A DNA stretch of 64,000 nt from assembly GCF_000714815.1 (NCBI RefSeq), contig NZ_JMIH01000016.1, positions 1 through 64,000 on the forward strand, read 5' to 3'. Under the pieces are notes generated by a model. It had not been told where the DNA came from. It saw only the letters and a list, made by a program, of their open reading frames with translations, and did not search any database. This document shows, one piece after another, positions 17,162 through 29,033 of the stretch. The translations under genes were made by a program, and so were the position numbers. This stretch comes from Anditalea andensis (GTDB taxonomy: Bacteria; Bacteroidota; Bacteroidia; Cytophagales; Cyclobacteriaceae). Each line of letters starts with the position of its first letter. The first letter of the stretch is position 1.

Positions 17162-18328
17162 ATGAATGATTTTGGTCAAAAAGGAAAAGTTGTCATTACC
17201 TGCAAAGACAGGTTTGCCCCGTATTTAGAACAGGAGCTGGTTACACTTGGTTTTAAACCCAAGGTAGTATTTAGAACAGGAGTAGAGCTGTATGCTTCTC
17301 TTAATGAATGCATTTTTTTAAACCTTCACTTACGTACTGCCAGTCATGTGCTTTTTGAGATCAAATCATTTTATTTGAGACATGCTGATGATATATACCG
17401 TAGAGTAAAGGCGCTTCCTTGGGAACAGTATATAACCAACGAAACCTACTTTTCTGTATCCAGCCATGTGGAGAATGAAAGTGTAGATAATCCGCTATTT
17501 GTGAATGTTAGGATCAAAGATGCCATAGTGGACCGATTTAGAGAAAATTCAGGAGTAAGACCTAATAGTGGCTCAGAATATGATGGAGCTGTATTTCAAC
17601 TATTTTGGAAAGATACCCAAGCTTCACTTTATATCAATACTTCAGGAGAGACCATAGCCAAACATGGTTATAGAAAAATTCCTGGGCAAGCGCCTATGTT
17701 GGAGGCCCTAGCTTCCGTTACTTTAATGGCAGCTGGATGGGATGGCAAAGGTGTATTGGTCAATCCTATGTGTGGATCAGGAACTGTTGCCATAGAAGCA
17801 GCTATGATTGCGAGCAACCGTTACCCAGGGCTTTACAGAGACAGGTATTCCTTTCAATTTTTCATTGGTTATGATGATAAAGTGTACCGGGATTACAAAG
17901 AAGACCTTTTCTCCAAAATTAATGACAATATTATTGCAACGATCATAGCCAATGACATCAGTGACCAGGCGCAGCTGATCAGTCAGGAAAATGCCAAGGA
18001 AGCCGGCGTAAATGATCTTATAGCATTTGTGAAAGGAGATTTTGCTGATATCCCACTGCCTGAGACAGAAGATGGAATCATATTCATTAATCCGGAATAT
18101 GGAGAAAGACTCGGTCAGGAAATAGAACTGGAGGAAACCTATAAACGAATAGGGGATTTCTTGAAACAAAAGGGAGAGGGATATACAGGTTTTATCTTCA
18201 CGGGTAATCTTGAACTCGCCAAAAAAATAGGTCTGAAAGCAAAAAGAAGGATGGAGTTTTATAACGGTACCATAGATTGCAGGTTGCTTAAATATGAACT
18301 ATATAAAGGGAGCAGGGAAAAACAATAG
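17162..18328 (+). CDS. THUMP domain class I SAM-dependent RNA methyltransferase (RlmL/Trm-like)
   Basis: 388 aa. The N-terminal half carries an RNA-binding THUMP domain (residues about 45-155); the C-terminal half is a Rossmann methyltransferase with NPMCGSGTVAIEA near residue 202 (SAM binding). The catalytic position reads INPEYGERLG near 310, where most relatives have NPPY; the Glu is unusual for an N2-guanine enzyme. The family methylates 23S rRNA or tRNA guanines; the exact target is uncertain. I use the ATG at 17162; the upstream TTG at 17153 falls inside the promoter element. Confidence 0.9.
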   Translation: MNDFGQKGKVVITCKDRFAPYLEQELVTLGFKPKVVFRTGVELYASLNECIFLNLHLRTASHVLFEIKSFYLRHADDIYRRVKALPWEQYITNETYFSVSSHVENESVDNPLFVNVRIKDAIVDRFRENSGVRPNSGSEYDGAVFQLFWKDTQASLYINTSGETIAKHGYRKIPGQAPMLEALASVTLMAAGWDGKGVLVNPMCGSGTVAIEAAMIASNRYPGLYRDRYSFQFFIGYDDKVYRDYKEDLFSKINDNIIATIIANDISDQAQLISQENAKEAGVNDLIAFVKGDFADIPLPETEDGIIFINPEYGERLGQEIELEETYKRIGDFLKQKGEGYTGFIFTGNLELAKKIGLKAKRRMEFYNGTIDCRLLKYELYKGSREKQ

Positions 18329-18350
18329 ATTTTCCCTACCCACATTTTGC

Positions 18351-20444
18351 TTAATTATGTTCTAATATACGGTTAAGTTCAGACACTTTGAGGTTCAGTT
18401 CATTTATGGCTGCACTGTAGCGTTCGTCCCATTCTGTCAACCTATCTGTATTTTTATTTTCGATCTCATACATGATTCCGGGAAGCATCCAGGAGGCATA
18501 ACCACTATATGGATCTGTAGATGCATATAGAGACCTGTACCAGCTACCAAAGTACATACCTTTCGGATCTATGAAACTTTTTTCCAACTCAAGGAGCTTG
18601 GCATTTATATCATTCAATATATTGGATTCCAATCCGCTATCGAGCTTATTATCCAAATTCTTGCTGTAGTTATCAGAAGAAGCTTTAAGGTAATTAAGAG
18701 CTGTTCGTGTTTTTGCAAAACCATTGAATTCTGGATGAAATTCTTTTACCCCCTTTACCGCTTGTTCAAAATGCATATTAAGATCTTCCGCATATCGGGG
18801 TACATCATAGGGTATCACCTCAGCATTTGCCAGTCTAAGTGTCATCAGCCCTATCAATTGCTCCACTGCACCACCCATTTTAAAGGTTGGATCAACAAAT
18901 TTTTCATAGAAATGCATATTATCATAATTGGTATGGTACAAAGTAGGGCCTCCCGTTCCGCCGCTTACTGAAGGAATACCCACATGCATATAAAAGGCGA
19001 TATGATCAGATCCACCGCCTAGATTGCCTATGCTGGGTTCTTTCTTTTGACCTGCCCATACCTCGAAAACTGATTTGGCAGAGTCAGGAAACTGAACCTC
19101 TTTGGAAGAGTCTATGATCAGCTGCTTAAGAGTGGGAGAGGATGCAGCTCCGAAATTTCTTCCCGATACAGCTGCATCTAAATTGATATATGCTACAGCA
19201 TTTGCTTTCAACTCATCCCTCATCTGCTCCACCCACTCTGTAGATCCTATGACACCATGCTCTTCAGCATCCCAATGGCCAATTAAAATGGACCTTTTTG
19301 GTTTGTCTGTCAATTTGCCCAAAGTTTCACTAAGGCTTAATAGCATGGCCGTACCACTATTAGGGTCCGTGGCACCATGGCCCCATGCATCATAGTGGCA
19401 GCCAAGTATGATCCACTCGTCAGGTCTTTCTGATCCTTTTAGTGTACCTATTACGTTATGCACGCGAACAAAGTCCCTTTTTTGATCTACCATGACCCGG
19501 ATTTTTAAGTTTTTGCCTCCCTCTAGTCTATAGGGGAAGGGAAGTCCTCCCTGCCAAGAAGAGGGTACTGCCTGTATTCCCTGCATCAGCTCCATGATTT
19601 CTCTGGCAGCACCATAAGGGATAGGAGTTACGGGTATTGTATGGAGGGCCGTTTCTGACGGATCCAGTCGGGGTACTTTTATTTTACCATCTCTGGGCAA
19701 AGCAGGCTCAAAGGGAGTCAACGGATCCCCCGTAAAATTTTCTGTAAGCAAAGATCCCCGCTGAATGGCACTTTCATTATAATGGATGCCCTCGGGGTAT
19801 ACCAGGCCCTTAGCATAGCCACTATCTTTTGGATCCGTATAGATCAGGAGCCCCGCAGCACCGTTCTCCTCTGCAAATTTGGCCTTATACCCTCGGAAAT
19901 TACCTCCATATCGTGCAAGGACAACTTTTCCTTTGACATCTATACCCAGTTCCTTTAACTTTTCAAAGTCCGCCTTAGTGCCGTAGTTGGCATAGACAAC
20001 CTCTGCTGTCACATCCCCGCTGCCTGAGTAGGCATTCCAGCCTTTCCAAAGATCCGGATGATCAGAATAAGGATCTTCTTCTAGAATAAACTCTTTCTGG
20101 TTTAAGGGCTTTCTTATAGGAGTTACAATCTCCACAGCTGAATGTCCTGGCTCTTTGGACATGTACACATCGTATGGGTATACTTCTGTGGACCATCCTG
20201 CTGCTTCCATGGTTTGTATTAAATAATCCTTTACTTTTTCATTTGCGGCACTTCCAGCTACATGGGGGACCGCTGTAAGTCTGGTCAGGTGAGTTTTAAA
20301 TCTGCCGTAGTCTACACCATCTAAAAATCGCTTTTCGGATTGCTGCTGGACAGAGACAGATTGCTGCTGAAAACCAATGTACTGCTGAGCTTGCAGTGAG
20401 GTGCCTAAACCTAATAGGAGAGGTAAAAAGAACGTGTTTTTCAT
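18351..20444 (-). CDS. Secreted M28 peptidase, glutamate carboxypeptidase II-like
   Basis: 697 aa with a signal peptide (residues 1-20, ending LQAQ) and the three-domain layout of PSMA/transferrin-receptor-like enzymes: PA domain (about 110-270), M28 catalytic domain (about 340-545) and a helical dimerisation domain at the C-terminus. Zinc-binding residues: GCHYDAWGHGATDPNSG, DAEEHGVIGS, INLDAAVSG and LYHTNYD. It probably releases C-terminal or N-terminal residues from exported peptides. ATG 20444 follows a perfect -7 element by 6 nt. It is divergent from katG. Confidence 0.93.
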   Translation of the reverse strand: MKNTFFLPLLLGLGTSLQAQQYIGFQQQSVSVQQQSEKRFLDGVDYGRFKTHLTRLTAVPHVAGSAANEKVKDYLIQTMEAAGWSTEVYPYDVYMSKEPGHSAVEIVTPIRKPLNQKEFILEEDPYSDHPDLWKGWNAYSGSGDVTAEVVYANYGTKADFEKLKELGIDVKGKVVLARYGGNFRGYKAKFAEENGAAGLLIYTDPKDSGYAKGLVYPEGIHYNESAIQRGSLLTENFTGDPLTPFEPALPRDGKIKVPRLDPSETALHTIPVTPIPYGAAREIMELMQGIQAVPSSWQGGLPFPYRLEGGKNLKIRVMVDQKRDFVRVHNVIGTLKGSERPDEWIILGCHYDAWGHGATDPNSGTAMLLSLSETLGKLTDKPKRSILIGHWDAEEHGVIGSTEWVEQMRDELKANAVAYINLDAAVSGRNFGAASSPTLKQLIIDSSKEVQFPDSAKSVFEVWAGQKKEPSIGNLGGGSDHIAFYMHVGIPSVSGGTGGPTLYHTNYDNMHFYEKFVDPTFKMGGAVEQLIGLMTLRLANAEVIPYDVPRYAEDLNMHFEQAVKGVKEFHPEFNGFAKTRTALNYLKASSDNYSKNLDNKLDSGLESNILNDINAKLLELEKSFIDPKGMYFGSWYRSLYASTDPYSGYASWMLPGIMYEIENKNTDRLTEWDERYSAAINELNLKVSELNRILEHN

Positions 20445-20450
20445 ATTATG

Positions 20451-20458
20451 CAAATATA
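20451..20458 (-). promoter_or_regulatory. -7 element of the M28 peptidase gene
   Basis: On the minus strand TATATTTG, 6 nt before the ATG at 20444, the same arrangement as at 17148-17162; again a near-leaderless transcript is implied. Confidence 0.55.
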
Positions 20459-20659
20459 AAATGATCTTCAAAAGATTTTGTAAGAAATTTGGATTACAAT
20501 ATACCCAGTTTTATCAAATCAGGGCTTCCATTTAAAAAAAAGTACCGTATCACTATTTATTTGTATCGGTAGTAACCGTTACCAAACCATCGTAGGTTTT
20601 TTCTAGCATCTTGACCATAAGTTAGTTCAGCCCCTTTGTATAAAAATCTAAAACCCTAT

Positions 20660-20694
20660 ATAGAAAATGTCTATTCCAGATAGAAATTAACTAT
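20660..20694. promoter_or_regulatory. OxyR-like operator upstream of katG
   Basis: Two copies of ATAG-N7-CTAT lie in tandem: 20660-20663/20671-20674 and 20680-20683/20691-20694, separated by 5 nt. This is the dyad element of OxyR sites (the E. coli consensus has 7 nt between dyads). The second copy is also the core of a longer palindrome (GATAGAAAT, 20679-20687; ATTTCTATC, 20693-20701). It ends 23 nt before the katG -7 box, where a LysR-type activator would act on a promoter lacking a good -33 element. Confidence 0.55.
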
Positions 20695-20717
20695 TTCTAT
20701 CATTTAATACTAGCTCA

Positions 20718-20725
20718 TATATTTG
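20718..20725 (+). promoter_or_regulatory. -7 element of katG
   Basis: TATATTTG, perfect TAnnTTTG, 43 nt upstream of the katG ATG; no TTTG at the -33 position, consistent with activator dependence. Confidence 0.6.
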
Positions 20726-20762
20726 CCCTCGATTATACAACCCTCAACATTTAGTTTAATAA

Positions 20763-23042
<2,280 letters not shown>

Positions 23043-23052
23043 GTATAAAACC

Positions 23053-23085
23053 ATAAAATCCATCCTTCAAGAGGATGGATTTTAT
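23053..23085 (+). terminator. Terminator after katG
   Basis: A perfect 14-bp stem (23053-23066 with 23072-23085) around a 5-nt loop. The T-run lies inside the right arm (ATTTTAT) instead of beyond it. It separates katG from the convergent NlpC/P60 gene. Confidence 0.75.
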
Positions 23086-23166
23086 GTTACAAAGTTTTAA
23101 GTTTTGTCTGCTATAGTTCAGGCGTGCCAGCTGAAACCCTTTGCTTTTTAATTGCTGAAAGCATTA

Positions 23167-24360
23167 TCATCTAATAAATTTTTCAACAGCGAGGATATTT
23201 TGACTTTCTTTGCCCAATATTCTTTTTGTTCTCAAGTAACGATCTAATTCATACTCATCAAAATGCTCACTATCAGGGTCAAATGAACTTATCCTAACCC
23301 TTCCTCTAGAATGTATAAAAGAATTGTTTCCGATCCACATACCTACATGTATTACTTTTTCTGGTGAATCTGCTGCAGCAGGTTTACCAAAAAACAACAA
23401 ATCTCCAACCTGAAGATTTTCCCAGTTTTTGTCCTTATCCACTTCTTCACCTTCGTGGATCTGCTGGCTGGCATCCCTAGGTATGATCTGACCATTAAGA
23501 AAAAAGACCGTTTTGGTGAAACCGCTGCAATCAACTCCCTTTATAGATGTACCTCCCCAAAGATACGGGATACCCATCATGCTTTTAGCAGTACTTATGA
23601 GATTTTCATGAGATGGATTTCTGCTGGCTATCCAGTCACCCAGAGGCTCCATACTACTGCTATTTACATATCCTTTTCTGCCATCTGGCAATTTTACCTC
23701 ATAGAAATCCGTTTTTCTGCCGATTACTTCGAGAACATTGCCCGCGGTAAGGTCAGAAACCATTTCGATTTGATTTTCATCAGCATATACATAGCCTATC
23801 AGTGAAGTAAAAACAGCCTTCTCTGATAGGTCCCACTGCTGAAACTCCTCTTGGTCCATCAGTTGGATACCTGCCGCATCTATCCATGAGATGTATTGGT
23901 CCGGTGTCTGAACCAGATACCATGTACCATCTTGTTTTAAAACATTTAGTGGAGTTCCCATGGTAGCTTGAGTGGCCAGCTCTGCACTGTGCTTTGGCTG
24001 ACTGCGAATATTAGCTACTGATATGGTGACTACTCCAAAATGTTTACCTTCCAACATAGGTAATACCGTCACCTGATCTGTATACGCTATACCATTTTCC
24101 TCAAATCTGTTCTTGAGGGTTTCCAGAGCTTCAGGTAAATTTGTTTCTCCAGAAAGTATATTATTTTCAAAGGATATATCAAATAAAGCAACTCTTTTAT
24201 CCGGTGCGAATTCGGTTCTGGTTTCTTCAATTAAACTGCCTGATTCAGGTGAATCTAATCTTTCACATGCTAAAAAAAGGTAGCAACTTAAAATGGCCGC
24301 TAAGCAGGTATATATACTTATTTTAGACTTGAATTGATAAAAGCAATAACTCAAATGCAT
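23167..24360 (-). CDS. NlpC/P60 family lipoprotein with SH3 domains
   Basis: Cell-wall endopeptidase-like lipoprotein, 397 aa from the ATG at 24360. The signal sequence ends in a lipobox (LFLAC). Two bacterial SH3-like segments follow (about residues 105-165 and 180-235), then an NlpC/P60 domain with the catalytic Cys in GVDCSGFTKTVFF, the His in VIHVGMWIG and a third polar residue in FIHSRGR. Such enzymes cut the gamma-D-Glu to diamino acid bond of peptidoglycan stem peptides, or recycle them. It is the last gene on the strand after the amidohydrolases (54 to 84 nt gap) and may share their transcript. Confidence 0.9.
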   Translation of the reverse strand: MHLSYCFYQFKSKISIYTCLAAILSCYLFLACERLDSPESGSLIEETRTEFAPDKRVALFDISFENNILSGETNLPEALETLKNRFEENGIAYTDQVTVLPMLEGKHFGVVTISVANIRSQPKHSAELATQATMGTPLNVLKQDGTWYLVQTPDQYISWIDAAGIQLMDQEEFQQWDLSEKAVFTSLIGYVYADENQIEMVSDLTAGNVLEVIGRKTDFYEVKLPDGRKGYVNSSSMEPLGDWIASRNPSHENLISTAKSMMGIPYLWGGTSIKGVDCSGFTKTVFFLNGQIIPRDASQQIHEGEEVDKDKNWENLQVGDLLFFGKPAAADSPEKVIHVGMWIGNNSFIHSRGRVRISSFDPDSEHFDEYELDRYLRTKRILGKESQNILAVEKFIR

Positions 24361-24444
24361 ATATTTTAAATTGAAATGTTTTATACTCAATAATAAAAGC
24401 CCATGATTTTAGAAATGGGGCTAATATTTGCATTAAATTAATGA

Positions 24445-25746
24445 TCATTTGACTAAGCCCGGATCTCTTTCTAGAAATTCTTGGTAAAGTTGAATATGTC
24501 TATTGGTCATAGGTATCTTATATCCGTCTATAAATACATGTAGAATTTGGGTCTTGGTTTCAAAAGGATCTCCATCCGAGACAAATAAGGTAGCAGACTT
24601 GCCCTGCTCAATGGATCCAAGTCTATCAGCTACCCCAAATATTTCTGCAGGCACTAAGGTCACTGCTTTTAAAGCTTCATCTTTACCCATACCATAAGCG
24701 GCTGCAAAACCAGCATTAAAAGGAAGGTTTCTTACATTTTCTGTATCATTGGTCCTTAAACCAACTTTTACTCCAGCAGCTAACAATTTCCCTGGATTGG
24801 TATAAGCCGCATCATATCGGTCAGATTCTCTGGTAGGAATAGATAACATAGGTCCAGTGATGACTGGTATACCAGCAGCAGCGATTTTGTCCGCTACCCT
24901 CCAGCCTTCTGCTACACCTGTAAGGATCGCCCTTACATTTGGCTTATCAGCCAGCCACTCTAGCGTATTGGTGATATCTTTGGCAGCGTTTACTTCTATC
25001 AATAGCGGTAGTTCACCTGAGACCGCTTTTGACAAATGTTCCATTTCTGGATAGTAATCCAGTTCAGCTTCAGCTTCTCTGAAAGATTGAAACATAGTAG
25101 CTCTCTGCCACAGCTCATTAATGTTTTTCATGGCTGTTTCGGCATCCTTTTTTATATCGTCGTCGCTTCTACGGTCACGCGTACTTCTTCTGGCGGAGCT
25201 GGGGAAATTCATTACCACACCTTTAAATCCTGCATACATCTGGTCAGGTGTATATCCATTCAAATTTATCAGAGCTGCAGTACCTGGGAAAAGGCCTCCT
25301 GAAGGAACAGCCAAGGTGGTAGTAACACCACTGACTCTGGTAACCGGGATGGCTACTGCGTTGGGATTTATCGTAGTAAGCGCCTGCATGTTAGGTGTTA
25401 CATTGCCTAATTCTGCATTATCATTAGTCTCTGCTACTGAATTGATCTCTACCATCCCTAATTTGGTACCACCATCGAACATGCCTGGATAGATATATTT
25501 TCCAGAACAATCTATTATTTCAGCATCTGTTGAACTGATGTTTTCACCAATCGCAGTAATATTTCCTTCAGATATCAATACACTGGTATTGGACAGTATC
25601 CCTTTATTTACAGTAACCACAGTAGCATTCCTTAGCAGAAAGGTTCCAGATCTAGGTTTGACTACTTCACCATCTATTTGGGCGGTTGCCCATAAGGGTA
25701 AAAGAGTAAAAGTACAGGCGAATAGAATTAAATTAAATTTTCTCAT
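24445..25746 (-). CDS. Amidohydrolase-like protein lacking the HxH metal motif
   Basis: 433 aa, exported (signal peptide 1-22, ending ATAQ), with the beta-sandwich and late barrel signatures of amidohydrolases (LLRNATVVTVNKGIL near residue 37; FGVADRLGSIEQGKSATLFVSDGDPFE near the end). Where active enzymes have DxHxH it reads YPGMFDGGTKLG, and the later His ligands are not found either, so it may be catalytically dead or work without the usual metal site. Third gene of a three-member cluster. Confidence 0.88.
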   Translation of the reverse strand: MRKFNLILFACTFTLLPLWATAQIDGEVVKPRSGTFLLRNATVVTVNKGILSNTSVLISEGNITAIGENISSTDAEIIDCSGKYIYPGMFDGGTKLGMVEINSVAETNDNAELGNVTPNMQALTTINPNAVAIPVTRVSGVTTTLAVPSGGLFPGTAALINLNGYTPDQMYAGFKGVVMNFPSSARRSTRDRRSDDDIKKDAETAMKNINELWQRATMFQSFREAEAELDYYPEMEHLSKAVSGELPLLIEVNAAKDITNTLEWLADKPNVRAILTGVAEGWRVADKIAAAGIPVITGPMLSIPTRESDRYDAAYTNPGKLLAAGVKVGLRTNDTENVRNLPFNAGFAAAYGMGKDEALKAVTLVPAEIFGVADRLGSIEQGKSATLFVSDGDPFETKTQILHVFIDGYKIPMTNRHIQLYQEFLERDPGLVK

Positions 25747-25779
25747 TATATATATAATTATTTATAATTCAGTAGATTA

Positions 25780-27156
25780 TCAATGGTTGTGATCAAATAA
25801 ATTTCTACCGAAATTTGAAAACAAGAAATCCACATTATGCATGCACTTATGTTCGTGTTCTTTAAGGTAAATAGGCTCTACCATTTCAGTGGCACTTACC
25901 CTGATGCGCTGGTCATGATTATCCTCATTGATATCAAAGTATTTTACACCGTCTACAAAGGTCATCTGAGGAATGGCATACACAGATAGGGGATGACTGT
26001 CAAATATTACCAAATCAGCTTGTTTACCTACTTCAATAGATCCAACCTTATCAGCAATCCCAAGCTGTTTGGCAGGATTAATGGTTATCAATTCAAGCGC
26101 TTCTTGATCGGTAAGACCACCATATCGCTGGGTTTTAGCTGCTTCGTGATACAGGTGTCTGATCAGTTCTCCACTGTCTGAATTAATAGAGGTAACTACT
26201 CCATTCCTGTTGAGAATAGCGGCATTAAAAGCAGTGGAATAATATACTTCAAATTTATAAGCCCACCAGTCTGCAAATACCGATGCACCCATGGTATATT
26301 CTGCCAGTTCAGGTGCTACTTTGAAACCCTCATTGACATGGGAGAATACGATGTTTTTGATATCAAAATCTTTACAAACATTGATAAGCATATAAATTTC
26401 GTCTGCTCTATAAGAGTGGCAGTGAATAATAACCTTTCCATCAAGAATATCTACCAGGGTCTGTAATCGGGCGTCATACTTTGGCGGCACAGCTGTACTG
26501 TTTCTTTGTTTTTGTGCCTGGTCATATTCAGACCATCTGCGTTTGTACTGTTGCGCTTCACTGAATCCATTTCTAATCACAGCTTCCACACCCATACGGG
26601 TCCGGGGCTGGATATTGTTGTTTCTACCGTGAACCCTTGTAGGATTTTCGCCAAGTGCAAATTTTATGGTCCGTGGAGCTTCCTTCATGATAAGGTCTTC
26701 TGGATTTCTTGTTCCATAGCGATGTTTCAGCGTCACGTTTTGACCCCCGATGGCATTGGCGGATCCATGCATTGCGTGGGAGATGGTGGTCCCTCCGGCC
26801 AGAGCCCGATAAATGCCTATATCATAAGGATCTATTACATCACCCATCCAGACTTCTGATGTGATGGGACTGGTGGCTTCATTCACCACATCCAATGCTA
26901 TATGAGAATGGGCATCTATGATTCCGGGCATTACATACTTACCCTTGGCATCGATAGTAGTACCATTTCCCCCGGACAAGCCCTTACCTATACGTCTGAT
27001 CAATCCATTTTCTACCAAAATATCGGTGTCTTCCAATATACCATCTGTCACTGTAATGACTGTGGCATTTTTGATGAGCAAATCTCCTTTTTTGGTTTGT
27101 GCTGACGCTGTTCCAAAGATTAGAAAAGCTGAAAATATAAATATTAATTTTCTCAT
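25780..27156 (-). CDS. Secreted amidohydrolase with complete metal site
   Basis: 458 aa, signal peptide 1-19 ending ASAQ. All the ligands expected of a binuclear or mononuclear amidohydrolase are present: GIIDAHSHIALD near residue 77-88, IHCHSYRADE near 243, IVFSHVNEG near 265 and INSDSGE near 324. The C-terminal GSIEVGKQADLVIFDSHPL is the family end motif. It resembles imidazolonepropionase-like and prolidase-type members that act on cyclic amides or dipeptides; the substrate is unknown. It sits between two relatives without the HxH motif, 33 and 11 nt away. Confidence 0.9.
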   Translation of the reverse strand: MRKLIFIFSAFLIFGTASAQTKKGDLLIKNATVITVTDGILEDTDILVENGLIRRIGKGLSGGNGTTIDAKGKYVMPGIIDAHSHIALDVVNEATSPITSEVWMGDVIDPYDIGIYRALAGGTTISHAMHGSANAIGGQNVTLKHRYGTRNPEDLIMKEAPRTIKFALGENPTRVHGRNNNIQPRTRMGVEAVIRNGFSEAQQYKRRWSEYDQAQKQRNSTAVPPKYDARLQTLVDILDGKVIIHCHSYRADEIYMLINVCKDFDIKNIVFSHVNEGFKVAPELAEYTMGASVFADWWAYKFEVYYSTAFNAAILNRNGVVTSINSDSGELIRHLYHEAAKTQRYGGLTDQEALELITINPAKQLGIADKVGSIEVGKQADLVIFDSHPLSVYAIPQMTFVDGVKYFDINEDNHDQRIRVSATEMVEPIYLKEHEHKCMHNVDFLFSNFGRNLFDHNH

Positions 27157-27167
27157 TTTTTAAAGAT

Positions 27168-28850
27168 TTAAGCCCCCGGTTGTTTAGTAGCTTTAAAAGG
27201 AAAACTGCCTAGGTCTGTAACAGAAAGGTCACCATCAAATTCATCTCCGTCAATATCTCCCGAAACGGAGAAAGTCAGATAATTACCGCCAAGGTCTATC
27301 GAAAATTCAAATCTTAACCTGTTATTATTATATTCTATATTGTTCATAGCCGTAGTTATCTGTCCAGAACCAGCGGGATTATCCAGGGTGATTTCTCCTG
27401 TATAAACATTACTTTCTCTAGCGATAACCATCTGACCTTGGGAATCGCCCTGCGGAGATCTGGCTACATATGTCCAGGTCCCGGCTAAATCTACCTCGTC
27501 TGTAGTTTCTGACCTGGTCTTCTTTGCCTTAGTGTCATATTCAAACAAATATCCATCGGCAAAAACATATTTTACCTGGCTATCTTCTTTGAAAAGTGAA
27601 TCTGTAGTGATGACTAAATTTGCCAGCTTACCTTGTTCGACGGTACCAGTATATCTGTCAATACCCAAAATTCTCGCCGGATTAAGGGTAAGGGCTGCCA
27701 GTGCGGCTTCTTCTGATAAGCCATTGGCTATCATTAATCTAATGTTTTTCATCAAATCAGCTGATTTGATTCCCTGGGATGAAAAGCCAAAGGCTATACC
27801 TGCTTTTTCAAATTTCCCGGCTTCCTCCAGTGCCTTTGTATAGGATGATTTGATCCGGTCTATACGTTCCTTTCTTTCGAAATCAGACTCTTCATCTTCT
27901 TTTATTTTTGAAATTTTATCTTCAGGCAGTTTCAGGCTTAAAAAAACAGCAGTCTGGCTATCTTTCAATATAGGGATGATCTCTTCTACATTGGAAGCCC
28001 CTGATAAGATCATTCTAAATCCAAGTTCACGCTGAAGCCCAAGTGCCCGACGGACAGTTAGATCATCTTCGACGGCAAATAATATAGGTAAGCTCTTATC
28101 TAAAGTGGGATAAAAAGCTTCCAGAACTTTGTCTCTTTCTGGACGGTTTATTCCCTGATTGGAAGCAAACAAAGCGCTGTGCTGGGATGATAATTCGGCA
28201 TTGCGATATAAACTTCTAAATTTAGCCATTACACCTAAGAGGGTCCCTGGATACATGCCCCGAGAAGCATTGAAAGTGGCATAAAGAGCTGTGTTTTCAC
28301 TGTATATATTGGTGGATGTTTTATCGCCAAATATCACCAGGGCTGTTTGGCCTGGAAGCATACCTCCTTCAGGTAAAATCTGCGCCATGGTAAACCCTGC
28401 CTTTCTCCACTCACTTACTTGAGCATTTCCTAAATCGAAATAATCTAATGCATTTCTATATGGCGTGATACCAGCTATATCATCAGGAGGTGAGGCAGAA
28501 TTAAAATTAGAAGGCCTTTCGGGATCTTTTGGTTTGGTAACTCCAGCGGTACTGCCACCGTCTATAAAACCAGGATAGATAAAAAGTGAATCTCCTTTAA
28601 TGTGGTGTGCATTTGAAGGCGATGCTATATTTTTTCCTACTGCGGTGATCATTCCATTCTTTACCAGTATAGATGTGTTGGACTGGATCTTTCCCGAAGG
28701 ATAAGCTACGTTGGCATTTGTAATGATATAAGTTCCGGTGACTCTTCTTTCACCAGTATTATCACTTTGTGCTTTTGCCACATCAGTGATAATAAAACCT
28801 ATAAATACTGCAAAAGTCCACCAGTAGGCTTTCTTGTAAATTATACTCAT
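27168..28850 (-). CDS. Amidohydrolase-like protein with C-terminal extra domain, HxH missing
   Basis: 560 aa, signal peptide (ending AKAQ). The amidohydrolase part (residues about 35-455) carries YPGFIDGGSTAGV in place of DxHxH, and no later His ligands. The end motif (LGIDRYTGTVEQGKLANLVITT) is kept. About 90 residues follow (from about 470): DLAGTWTYVARSPQGDSQG and later strands, a beta-rich domain that looks like a lipocalin-type barrel. First gene of the operon. Start ATG at 28850; the TTG at 28856 is the alternative. Confidence 0.88.
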   Translation of the reverse strand: MSIIYKKAYWWTFAVFIGFIITDVAKAQSDNTGERRVTGTYIITNANVAYPSGKIQSNTSILVKNGMITAVGKNIASPSNAHHIKGDSLFIYPGFIDGGSTAGVTKPKDPERPSNFNSASPPDDIAGITPYRNALDYFDLGNAQVSEWRKAGFTMAQILPEGGMLPGQTALVIFGDKTSTNIYSENTALYATFNASRGMYPGTLLGVMAKFRSLYRNAELSSQHSALFASNQGINRPERDKVLEAFYPTLDKSLPILFAVEDDLTVRRALGLQRELGFRMILSGASNVEEIIPILKDSQTAVFLSLKLPEDKISKIKEDEESDFERKERIDRIKSSYTKALEEAGKFEKAGIAFGFSSQGIKSADLMKNIRLMIANGLSEEAALAALTLNPARILGIDRYTGTVEQGKLANLVITTDSLFKEDSQVKYVFADGYLFEYDTKAKKTRSETTDEVDLAGTWTYVARSPQGDSQGQMVIARESNVYTGEITLDNPAGSGQITTAMNNIEYNNNRLRFEFSIDLGGNYLTFSVSGDIDGDEFDGDLSVTDLGSFPFKATKQPGA

Positions 28851-29033
28851 ATGCAATTAGGTTAGTTATTATTTTCGGTTGGTAATCTAATAAAAGAATT
28901 GTAGAGGAAATAATGATTTTTTTTTAAGCGTATAATTCTATGAGGAACGGCATTAAAGGATTTTTCAAAATCATTTAATTATTTACAAATTTTCTATTGA
29001 GTTCGAGGATAAAAAAAATATTTTTTATTGTAT

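Noticed and set aside
20572-20600. A palindrome (GTAACCGTTAC at 20572-20582) and a small AAACC/GGTTT hairpin as a terminator.
   Set aside because: No plus-strand gene ends there, and stems of five pairs are weak evidence on their own.
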